A stretch of 64,000 nt of DNA, taken from contig JAAYDW010000056.1 in NCBI GenBank assembly GCA_012729055.1, positions 69,691 to 133,690 on the forward strand. The letters run 5' to 3'. Source of the stretch: Deltaproteobacteria bacterium. GTDB taxonomy: Bacteria; Desulfobacterota; Syntrophia; Syntrophales; Smithellaceae. The first letter of the stretch is position 1; every line of letters begins with the position of its first letter. The position numbers and the translations under genes were made by a program. The notes under the pieces are model-generated. The model was not told the DNA's origin. It saw only the letters and a list, made by a program, of their open reading frames with translations, and did not search any database. Positions 1 to 8,939 of the stretch are shown piece by piece.

Positions 1-324
1 AATCCCGATCTCACCCGCTATATGGGTTACGGCGAACTGTGGGTGACCTGGATCTGGGAAAAGCAGCGCTTTGCCCTCATGCTGCGCAACAACTTAAGGC
101 AAAACAACCTGGGCGCCGTGCAGGTGGACTGGAGCATTCCGCCGCTTGCGCTGGGGCGCCTGCTTTTCGGTTCTTTCGTGCCGAAGGAAACACTCGAGAA
201 ATACCTGACGGACAAGGTCAGTTTTTACCTTCAGTATTTCAACGGCTACGGCGAAGGGCTGATGGATTACAATAAAAGCGTCAACCGCATCAGCGCCGGT
301 TTGATGCTGGCGGAATGGAACTGA
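1..324 (+). CDS. pldA: Outer-membrane phospholipase A1 (PldA), C-terminal part
   Basis: The reading frame is already open at base 1, so only the last 107 residues are present. The end carries the signature of outer-membrane phospholipase A: a beta-strand ending GYGEGLMDYN, followed by a final strand ISAGLMLAEWN, very like the E. coli PldA C-terminus (GYGESLIDYN). PldA is a 12-stranded outer-membrane barrel that hydrolyses phospholipids which reach the outer leaflet. The catalytic His/Ser region lies upstream of the window and cannot be checked. The gene is followed 27 bases later by a small unknown gene on the same strand. Confidence 0.85.
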   Translation, partial: NPDLTRYMGYGELWVTWIWEKQRFALMLRNNLRQNNLGAVQVDWSIPPLALGRLLFGSFVPKETLEKYLTDKVSFYLQYFNGYGEGLMDYNKSVNRISAGLMLAEWN

Positions 325-351
325 CGGCGGCGAGGATCAGGGAAAACAGAC

Positions 352-648
352 ATGAAAGAAGTCCTGCAAACCACCGGTTCCCGGTGCGTGGAAAGCTCCG
401 CGGGCTGGAAAGTCGATATTTTGTCCAGCGATGCCCTGGTCTACGCGGAAGAGGGCAAAAGTATCCGTCTCGAACTGGAAGACCGGCCGGATGCGCAAGA
501 CGAGCTGGAATGGATTCTCTATACGCCGGAGCGCTGGTCCTGGCGGGAAGAGGACGAACCGCTCACGCAGGAAAAGATTTCCGATATTTTAAACCGGATC
601 GAGCTTGCCTTCTGGAAGCTCGATTTGAAAATGAAAGAAATCGTCTGA
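352..648 (+). CDS. Small conserved-looking protein of unknown function
   Basis: 98 residues, acidic, with no signal peptide or membrane segment. The N-terminal half (to about residue 50) looks like short beta-strands. The C-terminal 35 residues, from LTQEKISDILNRIELAF on, look like an amphipathic helix. It starts 27 bases after pldA on the same strand and is probably co-transcribed with it. I do not recognise the family. It ends just before an inverted repeat at 661-686. The start has a modest purine-rich site (AGGG about 12 bases upstream). Confidence 0.6.
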   Translation: MKEVLQTTGSRCVESSAGWKVDILSSDALVYAEEGKSIRLELEDRPDAQDELEWILYTPERWSWREEDEPLTQEKISDILNRIELAFWKLDLKMKEIV

Positions 649-651
649 AAG

Positions 652-686
652 AAAAACGGGGAACGGCCGGCGCGTGCCGGCCGTTC
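652..686 (-). terminator. Rho-independent terminator of the ilv operon
   Basis: A perfect 11-bp stem (661-671 with 676-686, arm GAACGGCCGGC, loop of 4) lies 15 bases past the ilvD stop codon. Read on the minus strand it is followed by CCCGTTTTTC, so it suits the end of ilvBNCD. The plus-strand side has no T-run, but the hairpin also lies just after the small gene that ends at 648. Confidence 0.7.
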
Positions 687-700
687 CATCCGCTGTGCCG

Positions 701-2362
701 CTAATCCTTGAAGACCGCCCCTGTGGAAGCGGAAGTAACCATTTTCGCGTAGCGCGCCAGATACCCCGTGGTGATGGCCGGCGTCCAGGGCTTGAGCGCC
801 TTGCGGCGTTTCTCCAATTCCGCTTCGTCCACCTTCAGCGTCAGCTTCTTGGCCGGAATGTCGACGGCGATAATGTCGCCTTCCTTCACCAGCGCAATCG
901 GACCGCCTTCCGCCGCTTCCGGGGAAATATGGCCGATGGCCGCGCCCTGCGTGCCGCCGCTGAAGCGCCCGTCGGTTAAAAGCGCCACGGACTTGTCGAG
1001 CCCCATGCCGACGATCGCCGACGTAGGGGAGAGCATTTCGCGCATGCCGGGACCGCCTTTCGGCCCTTCGTAGCGGATGACGACGATGTCGCCCGATTTG
1101 ATCCTTCCGCCCATAATAGCGGCGATGGCCTTGTCTTCGGAGTCGAAGACGCGGGCCTTGCCTTCGTTCACCTGCATGGCGGCGGCGACCGCGGACTGTT
1201 TCACCACCGCTCCGTCCGGTGCGAGGTTGCCGCGCAAAACGGCGATTCCGCCCTGCGGCGAATAGGGGCGGTCAAGCGGCCGGATAACATCCTCGTTTAG
1301 AACCCGGGCGGTTTTAAGATTGGCGCCCACGTTCTTTCCGGTTACCGTCAGGCACTTCTCGTTGATGACGCCCAGTTTGGCGATCGTTTTCATGACGGCC
1401 TGGATGCCGCCGGCCGCGTCGAGATCCTCGATGTGATGCGCTCCGGCGGGGCTGAGCTTGCAGATGTTGGCCGTCTTTTCGCTGATTTTGTTGAACAGAT
1501 TCAGATCCAGCGTGATGCCTGCCTCGTGGGCGACGGCCGGAATGTGCAAAACGGTGTTTGTGGAGCAGCCCAGCGCCATGTCGACGGCGATGGCGTTTTG
1601 AAAAGCGGGCAGAGTCGCGATGTCGCGCGGTTTCACATTCTTTTTGAGCAGTTCCATAATTTTCATGCCCGCCTGTTTGGCCAGGCGGTGCCGCGCGGCG
1701 AATACCGCGGGAATCGTGCCGTTCCCGGGCAGTCCCAGCCCCAGCGCCTCCGTGACGCAGTTCATGGAATTGGCCGTGTACATGCCGGAGCAGGACCCGC
1801 AGCCGGGGCAGGCGCAGTCTTCCAGTTGCTGCAATTCCGCGGCGGTCATTTTTTTGGCCTTTACCGCGCCGACGCCTTCAAACACGGTGATGAGATCCGC
1901 CGGCCGGTTTTGAAACCGGCCGGCCAGCATCGGTCCGCCGCTGATGAAAATGGCGGGAACATTGAGCCGGAGCGCCGCCATGAGCATGCCGGGAACGATC
2001 TTGTCGCAGTTGGGAATGAAGACGAGCGCGTCGAAGGGATGGGCCGTCGCCATGATTTCGATGGAATCGGCGATCAGCTCGCGGCTGGCCAGCGAATATT
2101 TCATTCCGGCGTGGTTCATGGCGATGCCGTCGCAGACGCCGATGACGGGAAATTCCACCGGCGTCCCGCCCGCCAGCCGGATGCCCGCTTTGACATCCTG
2201 GGCGATGAGATCCAGGTAGATGTGGCCGGGAATGATTTCGTTGGCCGAGTTGACGACGCCGATAAGCGGGCGCTCCAGTTCTTCATCGGTATAGCCCATC
2301 GCCTTGAAGAGGGAACGGTGCGGCGCCCGCTCCAGTCCTTTTTTCATAAGATCGCTTCGCAT
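701..2362 (-). CDS. ilvD: Dihydroxy-acid dehydratase
   Basis: 553 residues, normal length. It dehydrates 2,3-dihydroxy-isovalerate and 2,3-dihydroxy-3-methylvalerate to the 2-keto acids, the third common step of Val/Ile/Leu synthesis. The Fe-S region shows NCDK (Cys119) and a Cys cluster at 183-191 leading into [11 protein letters not shown]. The early motif reads PGH where [2Fe-2S] homologues have a Cys, so an oxygen-sensitive E. coli-like [4Fe-4S] form is likely (inference). It is the last gene of the ilv operon, with start ATG at 2362 preceded by AGGAG. A perfect palindrome separates it from ilvC. Confidence 0.96.
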   Translation of the reverse strand: MRSDLMKKGLERAPHRSLFKAMGYTDEELERPLIGVVNSANEIIPGHIYLDLIAQDVKAGIRLAGGTPVEFPVIGVCDGIAMNHAGMKYSLASRELIADSIEIMATAHPFDALVFIPNCDKIVPGMLMAALRLNVPAIFISGGPMLAGRFQNRPADLITVFEGVGAVKAKKMTAAELQQLEDCACPGCGSCSGMYTANSMNCVTEALGLGLPGNGTIPAVFAARHRLAKQAGMKIMELLKKNVKPRDIATLPAFQNAIAVDMALGCSTNTVLHIPAVAHEAGITLDLNLFNKISEKTANICKLSPAGAHHIEDLDAAGGIQAVMKTIAKLGVINEKCLTVTGKNVGANLKTARVLNEDVIRPLDRPYSPQGGIAVLRGNLAPDGAVVKQSAVAAAMQVNEGKARVFDSEDKAIAAIMGGRIKSGDIVVIRYEGPKGGPGMREMLSPTSAIVGMGLDKSVALLTDGRFSGGTQGAAIGHISPEAAEGGPIALVKEGDIIAVDIPAKKLTLKVDEAELEKRRKALKPWTPAITTGYLARYAKMVTSASTGAVFKD

Positions 2363-2382
2363 GTTGGTTCTCCTGTATTGTG

Positions 2383-2408
2383 CAGGGAACGGCCGCGGCC
2401 GTTCCCTG
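2383..2408. repeat. Perfect 26-bp palindrome between ilvC and ilvD
   Basis: Each half is CAGGGAACGGCCG and its exact complement. It lies in the 55-base gap between ilvC and ilvD inside the operon. No T-run follows on the minus strand, so it is unlikely to stop transcription fully. It may stabilise the upstream mRNA or cause partial termination. The core GAACGGCC recurs in the terminator at 661-686. Confidence 0.7.
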
Positions 2409-2417
2409 GCGGATGGA

Positions 2418-3473
2418 TTACTTCTTTCTCTTCTCCGGTCGCAGGGCCCTCACGGCCGCGCCGGCCTGCCACATTTCGGAATTGCGCATTTCCGTAAGTT
2501 CCGCGTTGAGTTTCTCCTTGTAATCCGGAGCGCTGTTGACGCGCAGAACGACTTCCGTTTCCTTGCCGGCGGCTACGGAATTGTAAAGCTCCGCAAAAAC
2601 CGGTTCCACCGCCTTGCGGAATTTATGCCGCCAGTCGAGCGCGCCGCGCTGGGCCGTCGCCGAGCAGTTGGCGTACATCCAGTCCATGCCGTTTTCACCG
2701 ACCAGGCGGATCAGGCTCTGCGTGAGCTCCTCCACCGTTTCGTTGAAGGCCTCGCTCGGCGTATGGCCGTGGCGGCGCAGTTCGGCGTACTGTGCTTCCA
2801 TGATGCCCGCCAGCGCGCCCATCAGCACGCCGCGTTCGCCGGTGAGGTCGCTGTAGACTTCCATCTGGAACGTCGTCGGAAAGAGGAAGCCCGATCCGAT
2901 GGCGATGCCGAGCGCCAGAGTGCGCTCCATCGCGCGGCCGGTTGCATCCTGGTGCACGGCAAAACTGGAGTTGATGCCGCTGCCGTCGAGGAAATTCCGC
3001 CGGACGGACGTTCCGGAGCCTTTCGGCGCGACCATGATCACGTCGACGAAGTCCGGCGGGACAACGCCCGTCTGATCCTTGTAAACAATGGAAAAACCGT
3101 GCGAAAAGTAAAGCGCGTCTCCTTTTTTCAGATGCGGTTTGACTTTGGGCCACAGGATCATCTGCGCCGCGTCCGAAACCAGATACTGAATGATGGTGGC
3201 TTTCTCCACCGCTTCTTCGATCGGGAAGAGCGTCCGGCCGGGAACCCAGCCGTCGGCGATGGCCTTGTCCCAGTAAGGCTTGTCTTCGGGAGACTGACCG
3301 ATGATGACGCTGACCCCGTTGTCTTTCATGTTAAAGGCCTGTGCGGGACCCTGCACGCCGTATCCCAGAACGGCGATCACTTCGTTTTTAAGCACCTCCT
3401 GCGCTTTTTTCACCGGAAATTCTTCCGAGGTCACCACGTCTTCGACTGTGCCGCCAAAATTGATTTTTGCCAT
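2418..3473 (-). CDS. ilvC: Ketol-acid reductoisomerase, Bacteroidetes/eukaryote-like type
   Basis: 351 residues. It isomerises and reduces 2-acetolactate or 2-aceto-2-hydroxybutyrate with NADPH and Mg2+. The nucleotide-binding turn GYGVQG is at 37-42, His125 lies in FSHGF, Mg ligands are expected in DLTGERG (Asp209, Glu213), and the knotted C-terminal domain contains [10 protein letters not shown]. Phrases such as [22 protein letters not shown] and [11 protein letters not shown] resemble the form found in Bacteroidetes and fungi more than the common class I bacterial enzyme. This is a recalled comparison, not an alignment. Gene order B-N-C-D is intact, and the start has AGGGGG upstream. Confidence 0.94.
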   Translation of the reverse strand: MAKINFGGTVEDVVTSEEFPVKKAQEVLKNEVIAVLGYGVQGPAQAFNMKDNGVSVIIGQSPEDKPYWDKAIADGWVPGRTLFPIEEAVEKATIIQYLVSDAAQMILWPKVKPHLKKGDALYFSHGFSIVYKDQTGVVPPDFVDVIMVAPKGSGTSVRRNFLDGSGINSSFAVHQDATGRAMERTLALGIAIGSGFLFPTTFQMEVYSDLTGERGVLMGALAGIMEAQYAELRRHGHTPSEAFNETVEELTQSLIRLVGENGMDWMYANCSATAQRGALDWRHKFRKAVEPVFAELYNSVAAGKETEVVLRVNSAPDYKEKLNAELTEMRNSEMWQAGAAVRALRPEKRKK

Positions 3474-3519
3474 AAAACCCCCTGTTATAAAATTTTAGAA
3501 TTGTTGTTTCGTGTTGCTG

Positions 3520-4005
3520 TTAGTCTTCAAGTTTCAAGGCCACCAGACCCGTCCGGGTAATGTCGGCCATGCCGAACGGTTCCAGACGCGCCAGGGCAAA
3601 GTCGATCTGCGTTTTGTCGCCCGTGATTTCAATGATCACAAACGTGTCTCCCGACAAAATGACTTTCCATTTGTTGGCGTCGATGGCGTCTTTAACGGCC
3701 TCGGTATTCTGCGCCGTCCGGTTCAGCCGCACCAGCACCATCTCGCGATGGAGGGATTCGACGTTGGTCAGGTCGTCGACGGATATGACGTCGACGAGCC
3801 GCTGGAGTTGATTTTCAATCCGGGTGACGGTGGCCTGCGACCCGCTGGTGGTCATCACGATTTTCGAGATGTCCTTTTGCGTGGTCGTGTTCACGCAAAG
3901 GCTGTCGATGTTATAGCCCTTGCCGCCCAGTGTTCCGGCAATCCTGGCCAGCACATCAGGTTTATTGTACACCAGGATCGAAATAATATGGTCTTTTTTT
4001 TCCAT
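3520..4005 (-). CDS. ilvN: Acetolactate synthase small (regulatory) subunit
   Basis: 161 residues, typical for the long IlvN/IlvH form. An N-terminal ACT domain (about 5-80) begins HIISILVYNKPDVLARIAG, and the C-terminal domain that activates the catalytic subunit follows. The ACT domain normally binds valine and mediates feedback inhibition of IlvB. It lies 43 bases downstream of ilvB and 46 bases upstream of ilvC, all on the minus strand, so co-transcription is very likely. The ATG at 4005 has a GAGAGGG site about 10 bases upstream. Confidence 0.95.
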   Translation of the reverse strand: MEKKDHIISILVYNKPDVLARIAGTLGGKGYNIDSLCVNTTTQKDISKIVMTTSGSQATVTRIENQLQRLVDVISVDDLTNVESLHREMVLVRLNRTAQNTEAVKDAIDANKWKVILSGDTFVIIEITGDKTQIDFALARLEPFGMADITRTGLVALKLED

Positions 4006-4048
4006 TTTTTGTTGCCCTCTCCGTTATCGGTATTTTAAAACTGACGGC

Positions 4049-5752
4049 TCAGTTGATCATTTCCCGGGTGCCCAGGGCCATCTGGCTGATCGATTCGCCC
4101 GGATGGACCATGGGATAAACGCATTCCTCGCGCGACACGCGGAAATCCATCAGCACGGGTTTATCCATGGCCAGCCCCTGCCGCAAAACGTCTTCCACTT
4201 CGCCCGGCTTTGTCGCGCGCAGGCCGGCGACGCCGAACGCCTCCGCGAGCTTCACGAAATCCGGCGCATAGGTCATGTCGGTATGCGAATAGCGTTTCTC
4301 GTAAAAGAGCTCCTGCCATTGGCGCACCATGCCCAGGTAGCCGTTGTTGAGCAAAACCACCTTGACGGCGATGTTGTACTGGGCGGCGGTGGCGAGCTCC
4401 TGGATGTTCATCTGGATGCTGCCGTCGCCGGCGATGTCGACGACCTGCCGGTCGGGGAAGGCGCTTTTGACGCCGATGGCCGCCGGCAGTCCAAACCCCA
4501 TCGTGCCCAGGCCGCCGGAGGTAATGAAGGAGTTGGGCCGGTCGAATCCGAAGAACTGCGCTGTCCACATCTGGTTCTGGCCGACCTCGGTCGTGATGAG
4601 AGCGTCGCCCCCGGTGAGATTGGACAAGGTTTGTATGACGAACTGCGGTTTGATGATTTCGCCGTTCTGGCAGTAGGTCAGCGGCGCCTTTTCCCGCCAT
4701 TCGTCGATTTCGGCAAGCCAGTCCCGGCGCGCCGCACTTTCCGGTTCGTAGTGGTGCTCTTCCAGGAAGCGCAGCAGATCCGCAAGAGCGGCTTTGGTGT
4801 CGCCGATGATCGGCAGATCGACGGTCACGTTCTTGTTGATGGAAGACGGATCGATGTCGATATGGACGATTTTCGCGTTGGCCGCGAATGTGTCGATCGT
4901 GCCGGTCACACGGTCGTCGAAGCGAACCCCTACCGCCAGCAGCAGGTCGCATGTGCTGACAGCCATGTTGGCGTAGTAGGTGCCGTGCATGCCCAGCATG
5001 CCCAGCCACAGCGAATCGCTCGCCGGAAAGGATCCCAGCCCCATGAGCGTGCCGGTGACGGGAATCCGGTAGCGTCGCGCCAGACGGGTCAGCTCCTCTG
5101 CGGCCCGGCCGAGGATGACGCCGCCGCCCGTCATGATCAGGGGCTTTTGCGCCCGGGCGAGCATTTCCAGGACGTTGGCCATTTTCTTGGGCGCCGGCTT
5201 GTAGACGGCTTCGTGGTTGCGAATCCGGACGGCCGCCGGATCGTAATCGATTTGCGCGGCCATGATGTTCTTGGGCAGATCCACCAGCACTGGCCCCGGC
5301 CGGCCGGAGCGGGCGATATGAAAGGCTTCCTTGATCGTCGCCGCCAGTTCCTCGATGGTACGCACCAGGAAATTATGCTTGGTACAGGGGCGCGTGATGC
5401 CGGTGATGTCGCATTCCTGGAAGGCGTCGTTGCCGATCAGTCCCGTGGGCACCTGCCCGGTGAAAACCACGAGCGGAATGGAGTCCATGTTGGCCGTGGC
5501 AATGCCGGTGACGGTATTGGTGGCGCCGGGACCGGAGGTGACCAGACACACGCCGACCTTGCCGGTGGCGCGGGCGTAGCCGTCGGCGGCATGGACCGCG
5601 CCCTGCTCGTGCCGGACCAGAATATGCCGGAAATCGCTTTTATAGAGCTCGTCGTAAATATCGAGAACCGCTCCGCCCGGATACCCGAAAATAATTTCCA
5701 CTTTTTCTTCTTTGAGCACTTCCAAGAGAACCTGTGTGCCTTTGAGTTTCAT
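4049..5752 (-). CDS. ilvB: Acetolactate synthase large (catalytic) subunit
   Basis: 567 residues. This thiamine-diphosphate enzyme condenses two pyruvates, or pyruvate and 2-ketobutyrate, in the first committed step of branched-chain amino acid synthesis. The N-terminal pyrimidine-binding domain carries the catalytic Glu49 in RHEQGA. The FAD/central domain follows, and the C-terminal cofactor domain has the GDGS...NN motif. I chose the ATG at 5752 because GGAGG lies six bases upstream. An open frame extends to 5782, but those codons run into the leader region. It is the first structural gene after the attenuator. Confidence 0.96.
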   Translation of the reverse strand: MKLKGTQVLLEVLKEEKVEIIFGYPGGAVLDIYDELYKSDFRHILVRHEQGAVHAADGYARATGKVGVCLVTSGPGATNTVTGIATANMDSIPLVVFTGQVPTGLIGNDAFQECDITGITRPCTKHNFLVRTIEELAATIKEAFHIARSGRPGPVLVDLPKNIMAAQIDYDPAAVRIRNHEAVYKPAPKKMANVLEMLARAQKPLIMTGGGVILGRAAEELTRLARRYRIPVTGTLMGLGSFPASDSLWLGMLGMHGTYYANMAVSTCDLLLAVGVRFDDRVTGTIDTFAANAKIVHIDIDPSSINKNVTVDLPIIGDTKAALADLLRFLEEHHYEPESAARRDWLAEIDEWREKAPLTYCQNGEIIKPQFVIQTLSNLTGGDALITTEVGQNQMWTAQFFGFDRPNSFITSGGLGTMGFGLPAAIGVKSAFPDRQVVDIAGDGSIQMNIQELATAAQYNIAVKVVLLNNGYLGMVRQWQELFYEKRYSHTDMTYAPDFVKLAEAFGVAGLRATKPGEVEDVLRQGLAMDKPVLMDFRVSREECVYPMVHPGESISQMALGTREMIN

Positions 5753-5799
5753 GTGACGCCTCCATCTTTTAGCAAGATCCAAATACCTTCAAAAACAGG

Positions 5800-5879
5800 A
5801 AAGCCGCGATTTCTTTTTTCAGGGAAAAGGCGGCTTTGCGTTTCAAAAACAAAGCCGCGGGTTTTCGGGGCCCGCGGCT
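5800..5879 (-). promoter_or_regulatory. Transcription attenuator of the ilv operon
   Basis: On the minus strand four short segments can pair in alternative ways. Segment 1 (5879-5871) pairs with segment 2 (5861-5853), a 9-bp GC-rich stem followed by TTTGTTTTTG. Segment 2 (5858-5850) pairs with segment 3 (5838-5830) over 9 bp. Segment 3 pairs with segment 4 (5807-5800) over 8 bp, followed by TTTCCTGTTTTTG. The 1:2 hairpin is the best terminator, and 2:3 would be the antiterminator. A GGGGCC in the leader-peptide codons (5923-5918) could also pair with GGCCCC at 5872-5867. It lies between the Val-rich leader peptide and ilvB. Confidence 0.75.
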
Positions 5880-5907
5880 GTCATCTTTTTATGTTTTCTG
5901 GAAAGAC

Positions 5908-6003
5908 TTAACCGGCAGGCCCCCTGCGTACGACTACTACGCCGAGCAATCTTACGATGGCCGGGTTAAGAATTCTGCCGATGTCCAAATTTTTCCGAAG
6001 CAT
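5908..6003 (-). CDS. ilv operon leader peptide (attenuation)
   Basis: A 31-codon frame with a good ribosome site (AAGGAAG, five bases from ATG). Its second half reads RLLGVVVVRRGPAG, with four consecutive Val codons at 5929-5940, Leu-Leu just before them, and Ile and Val elsewhere. This is the composition expected of a branched-chain leader peptide like E. coli IvbL or IlvL. It sits between a strong promoter and a run of alternative hairpins ahead of ilvBNCD. By analogy, ribosome stalling at Val/Leu codons when charged tRNA is scarce would favour readthrough into the operon. Confidence 0.85.
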   Translation of the reverse strand: MLRKNLDIGRILNPAIVRLLGVVVVRRGPAG

Positions 6004-6028
6004 AGTAACTTCCTTATCAGTTGATGCT

Positions 6029-6057
6029 CTTTTAGCGAAAAAGAAACCGCTTGTCAA
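6029..6057 (-). promoter_or_regulatory. Sigma-70-type promoter of the ilv operon
   Basis: On the minus strand a perfect -35 box TTGACA (6057-6052) is separated by 17 bases from TAAAAG (6034-6029). The predicted start near 6022 would give a short untranslated stretch before the leader peptide ATG at 6003. Confidence 0.8.
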
Positions 6058-6082
6058 GAGCGATTCTCGGCGCGGCTGGTTT

Positions 6083-8113
6083 TTACCGAAACAGCTCTGC
6101 GGCTGAATCCCCCGCCTCCTGGGGCGCGTCGGACGGCAGGGCGTTATCGAGAAAACATTCAAAAAGAGTACCCGGCCCCGCGCCCGACGCCGGCAGTCCG
6201 GTTCTGGAATCGACCTTGACGAAGACGATGCCTTCCGGGACGGGGAAACTTTCCACCGGCTTGCCCTGCAGCGCCTTTTCCATGAAGTACAACCAGATGG
6301 GGGCGGCGGCCCGCCCGCCGACTTCCTGCCGTCCCAGCGATTTTTCCTGGTCGAAGCCGACCCAGACGCCGGTGATGAGCGAAGGCGTGAAACCGAGAAA
6401 CCACGCATCCCGGATGTCGTTGGTCGTCCCCGTTTTCCCGGCGACCGGGCGGCCGATGCTCTTGACCCGGCGGCCCGTGCCGCTTTCGACGACGTCCTGC
6501 ATGACGTAGGTGGTCATAAAGGCGATGCGGGGATCGATGACCTGCTCCGCCTGCGGCTTGGTCTCTTCAAAAACATTACCCGTCCGGTCGACGATCTTGC
6601 GGATGAAGTAAGGAGCGACCTTTTTCCCGCCGTTGGCCAGCACGCCGTAGGCGCGAACCAGCTCCTGCAGCGTCACGCCCGATGATCCCAGCGCCAGGGA
6701 CAGGTTTCTTGACAGGGGCGATTCGATGCCCATGTTGGCGGCGTAGGAGGTAGCGTAATCGATGCCGATGTCCTGGAGGATCTTCACGGTGACGACGTTG
6801 CGCGACTGGACCAGGGCGGTTCGCATGGTGATCGGTCCTAAAAATTTTTCGTCAAAATTTTTCGGTTTCCACAGGCCGTCCTCCTGCGACGGATCTTCGA
6901 ACACAATCGGCGAGTCCACGAACCGGGTGGAGGGATTCAGGCCTTTGTCAAAGGCCGCCGTGTAAATGAGCGGCTTGAAGGCCGATCCGGGCTGACGGCG
7001 CGACTGGATGGCCCGGTTGAATTCGCTTTTCGCGAAATCGCGGCCGCCGACGAGCGCGCGGATGGCGCCGGTCCCGGTGTCCATGCAGTACAGGGCGCCC
7101 TGCACCAGGCCCGCTTCGTACTTGTTGCGCGTTTCCACTTCCGTAAGTCCCTTGACCACGGCGTCGCGCGCGGCTTTCTGCAGCGAAAGGTTGAGGGTGG
7201 TGTAAATGGTCAATCCTTCCTTGTAAAGGATGTCCCCGCCGTATTTTTCCTGGACGTAACGGCGGACATGTTCCACAAAATAGGCCGCGACCTTGTCCTT
7301 GGGCTTCATGGGCCGCAGGTTGAGCGGCTCGGCGGCGGCCTGCTGCATCTGTTCGGGCGTGATGAAGCCCTCCTCCATCATCCGCGTTAAGACATAAATC
7401 TGCCTTTGCTTGGCGCGGTCGAAGTAGAGAAACGGCGAATAGGTGGTGGGCGCCTTCGGCAGCCCCGCCAAAAGCGCCGCTTCCGGCAGCGTCAGATCCT
7501 TGGCGCTTTTGCCGAAGTATCCGGTCGACGCCGATTCGATGCCGTATGTGCCGTGACCCAGGTAAATCTGGTTCAGATACAGGTTCAGGATTTCGTCTTT
7601 GGTCAGGTATTTGTCGATCCGGTAGGAGAGAATGGCCTCCTTGAACTTCCGGACATACTTCCGCTCCGGCGTGAGATACATCAGTTTAGCGACCTGCTGC
7701 GTGATGGTGCTGCCGCCCTGGACGATCTTTCCTGCTTCCACGTTTTTGAACATGGCGCGGAAAATGCTCTGGATATCGAAGCCCTTGTGCTGGTAAAAAC
7801 GGGAATCTTCCGCCGCGACGAACGCGTACTGCGCGATCTTCGGGACATCGGCGATTTTGATCATCTTCCGGTCTTCCAGGAAAAATTCGTCGATCAGTTC
7901 GTCGTTTTCATCGAGTACGCGCGAGGCAATGCTCGGCCGGTAGTCCTTGAGCGCGTCGATGCCCGGCAGATCCAGCGTGAGGATGTAATACACGGCGGTT
8001 CCGCCGACGGTGACGAGCAGAATGACAAAAAAAACGATGAAGAAAATTTTCAGGAGCCAAAAAAGCCGAACGGCTTCCCCCGGGGAGTCCTTCCTGTTTT
8101 TACGTTGCGCCAT
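6083..8113 (-). CDS. Class A penicillin-binding protein (PBP1A-type)
   Basis: 676 residues. A bifunctional peptidoglycan synthase anchored in the inner membrane. There is one N-terminal membrane segment (about 17-45). The GT51 glycosyltransferase domain has EDSRFYQHKG and GGSTITQQVAK. The transpeptidase domain has the SxxK motif in PGSAFKPL and KTGTTND near the C-terminus. The ATG at 8113 lies 10 bases after the tatC stop, with AGGA upstream; a TTG codon at 8143 in the same frame overlaps tatC and is less likely. It is the third gene of a tatA-tatC-PBP unit, and the ilv promoter begins just after it. Confidence 0.93.
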   Translation of the reverse strand: MAQRKNRKDSPGEAVRLFWLLKIFFIVFFVILLVTVGGTAVYYILTLDLPGIDALKDYRPSIASRVLDENDELIDEFFLEDRKMIKIADVPKIAQYAFVAAEDSRFYQHKGFDIQSIFRAMFKNVEAGKIVQGGSTITQQVAKLMYLTPERKYVRKFKEAILSYRIDKYLTKDEILNLYLNQIYLGHGTYGIESASTGYFGKSAKDLTLPEAALLAGLPKAPTTYSPFLYFDRAKQRQIYVLTRMMEEGFITPEQMQQAAAEPLNLRPMKPKDKVAAYFVEHVRRYVQEKYGGDILYKEGLTIYTTLNLSLQKAARDAVVKGLTEVETRNKYEAGLVQGALYCMDTGTGAIRALVGGRDFAKSEFNRAIQSRRQPGSAFKPLIYTAAFDKGLNPSTRFVDSPIVFEDPSQEDGLWKPKNFDEKFLGPITMRTALVQSRNVVTVKILQDIGIDYATSYAANMGIESPLSRNLSLALGSSGVTLQELVRAYGVLANGGKKVAPYFIRKIVDRTGNVFEETKPQAEQVIDPRIAFMTTYVMQDVVESGTGRRVKSIGRPVAGKTGTTNDIRDAWFLGFTPSLITGVWVGFDQEKSLGRQEVGGRAAAPIWLYFMEKALQGKPVESFPVPEGIVFVKVDSRTGLPASGAGPGTLFECFLDNALPSDAPQEAGDSAAELFR

Positions 8114-8123
8114 TGTGCGATTC

Positions 8124-8891
8124 CTATTCTTCCTGTTCTTCAACGGTGGGTCCCGGCGCCGTCTTTTTCTTTCCCGCGAACTTCGCCACGAAGATGCTTA
8201 CTTCGTAGAGAACGAGCAGCGGAACCGCCATGAGGACCTGGCTTAGCGCGTCCGGAGAAGGCGTGAGAATGGCGGCGGCGATAAACATCATCAGAATAGC
8301 GTACTTCCTGTACTTGGACAGCATTTTGTCGGTGACGATGCCCAGCTTGGCCAGAAAGAAAATGAGCACGGGCAGCTGGAAGGACAAACCGAATCCCAGC
8401 AGGAATTTGATGAAGAGGGAGAGGTATTCATTGAAGGTGATCATGGCTTGCAGGTACTGGTTGTTGAAGCTCACAAAAAACCGGAAAGCCGGCGGCAGCA
8501 CGACAAAATAGCCGAACAGAATGCCGCCTAGAAAAAGCAGCGTGGAAGACAGGACGAACGGCACCACATATTTTTTTTCCTGCGGCAGGAGCGCCGGCGA
8601 GATGAATTTCCACACCTGGTAAAAGATGAACGGGCTGGTGAGAATCAGTGAAGAAAAGAAAGCCACTTTCATGTAAGTGAAAAACGCCTGGGTCAGCCCG
8701 GTATAAATCAGATAACTGTTTTTCGGGAGGGCTTCGGTCAGGGGCTTGGTGATGAGGGCGAACAGCCAGTCCTTGAAATAATAACAGACGAAAAAGCCGA
8801 TTCCCACGGCGATGAGCGCCCGCGTCAGGCGATTGCGCAGTTCAATCAGATGTTCCGTCAAAGACATTTTGAGATCTTCGTTGTTTTCCAT
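8124..8891 (-). CDS. tatC: Sec-independent protein translocase TatC
   Basis: 255 residues with six hydrophobic segments, typical of TatC. The N-terminus reads MSLTEHLIELRNRL, the conserved cytoplasmic entry that recognises twin-arginine signals. A later region, SLFIKFLLGFGLSFQLPVL, matches the family's fourth-helix region with its conserved Phe and Gln. TatC is the core receptor of the twin-arginine translocase, which exports folded proteins. It follows tatA by 48 bases on the same strand and precedes the PBP gene by 10 bases. Confidence 0.95.
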   Translation of the reverse strand: MENNEDLKMSLTEHLIELRNRLTRALIAVGIGFFVCYYFKDWLFALITKPLTEALPKNSYLIYTGLTQAFFTYMKVAFFSSLILTSPFIFYQVWKFISPALLPQEKKYVVPFVLSSTLLFLGGILFGYFVVLPPAFRFFVSFNNQYLQAMITFNEYLSLFIKFLLGFGLSFQLPVLIFFLAKLGIVTDKMLSKYRKYAILMMFIAAAILTPSPDALSQVLMAVPLLVLYEVSIFVAKFAGKKKTAPGPTVEEQEE

Positions 8892-8939
8892 ATGTTTATG
8901 TCTTGCAGGTTTTGGATGTGGCGGATGTTGCAGGAGACT

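Noticed and set aside
5753-5782. A ten-codon longer N-terminus for ilvB
   Set aside because: The extra codons lie in the leader region, and the ATG at 5752 has GGAGG at ideal distance.
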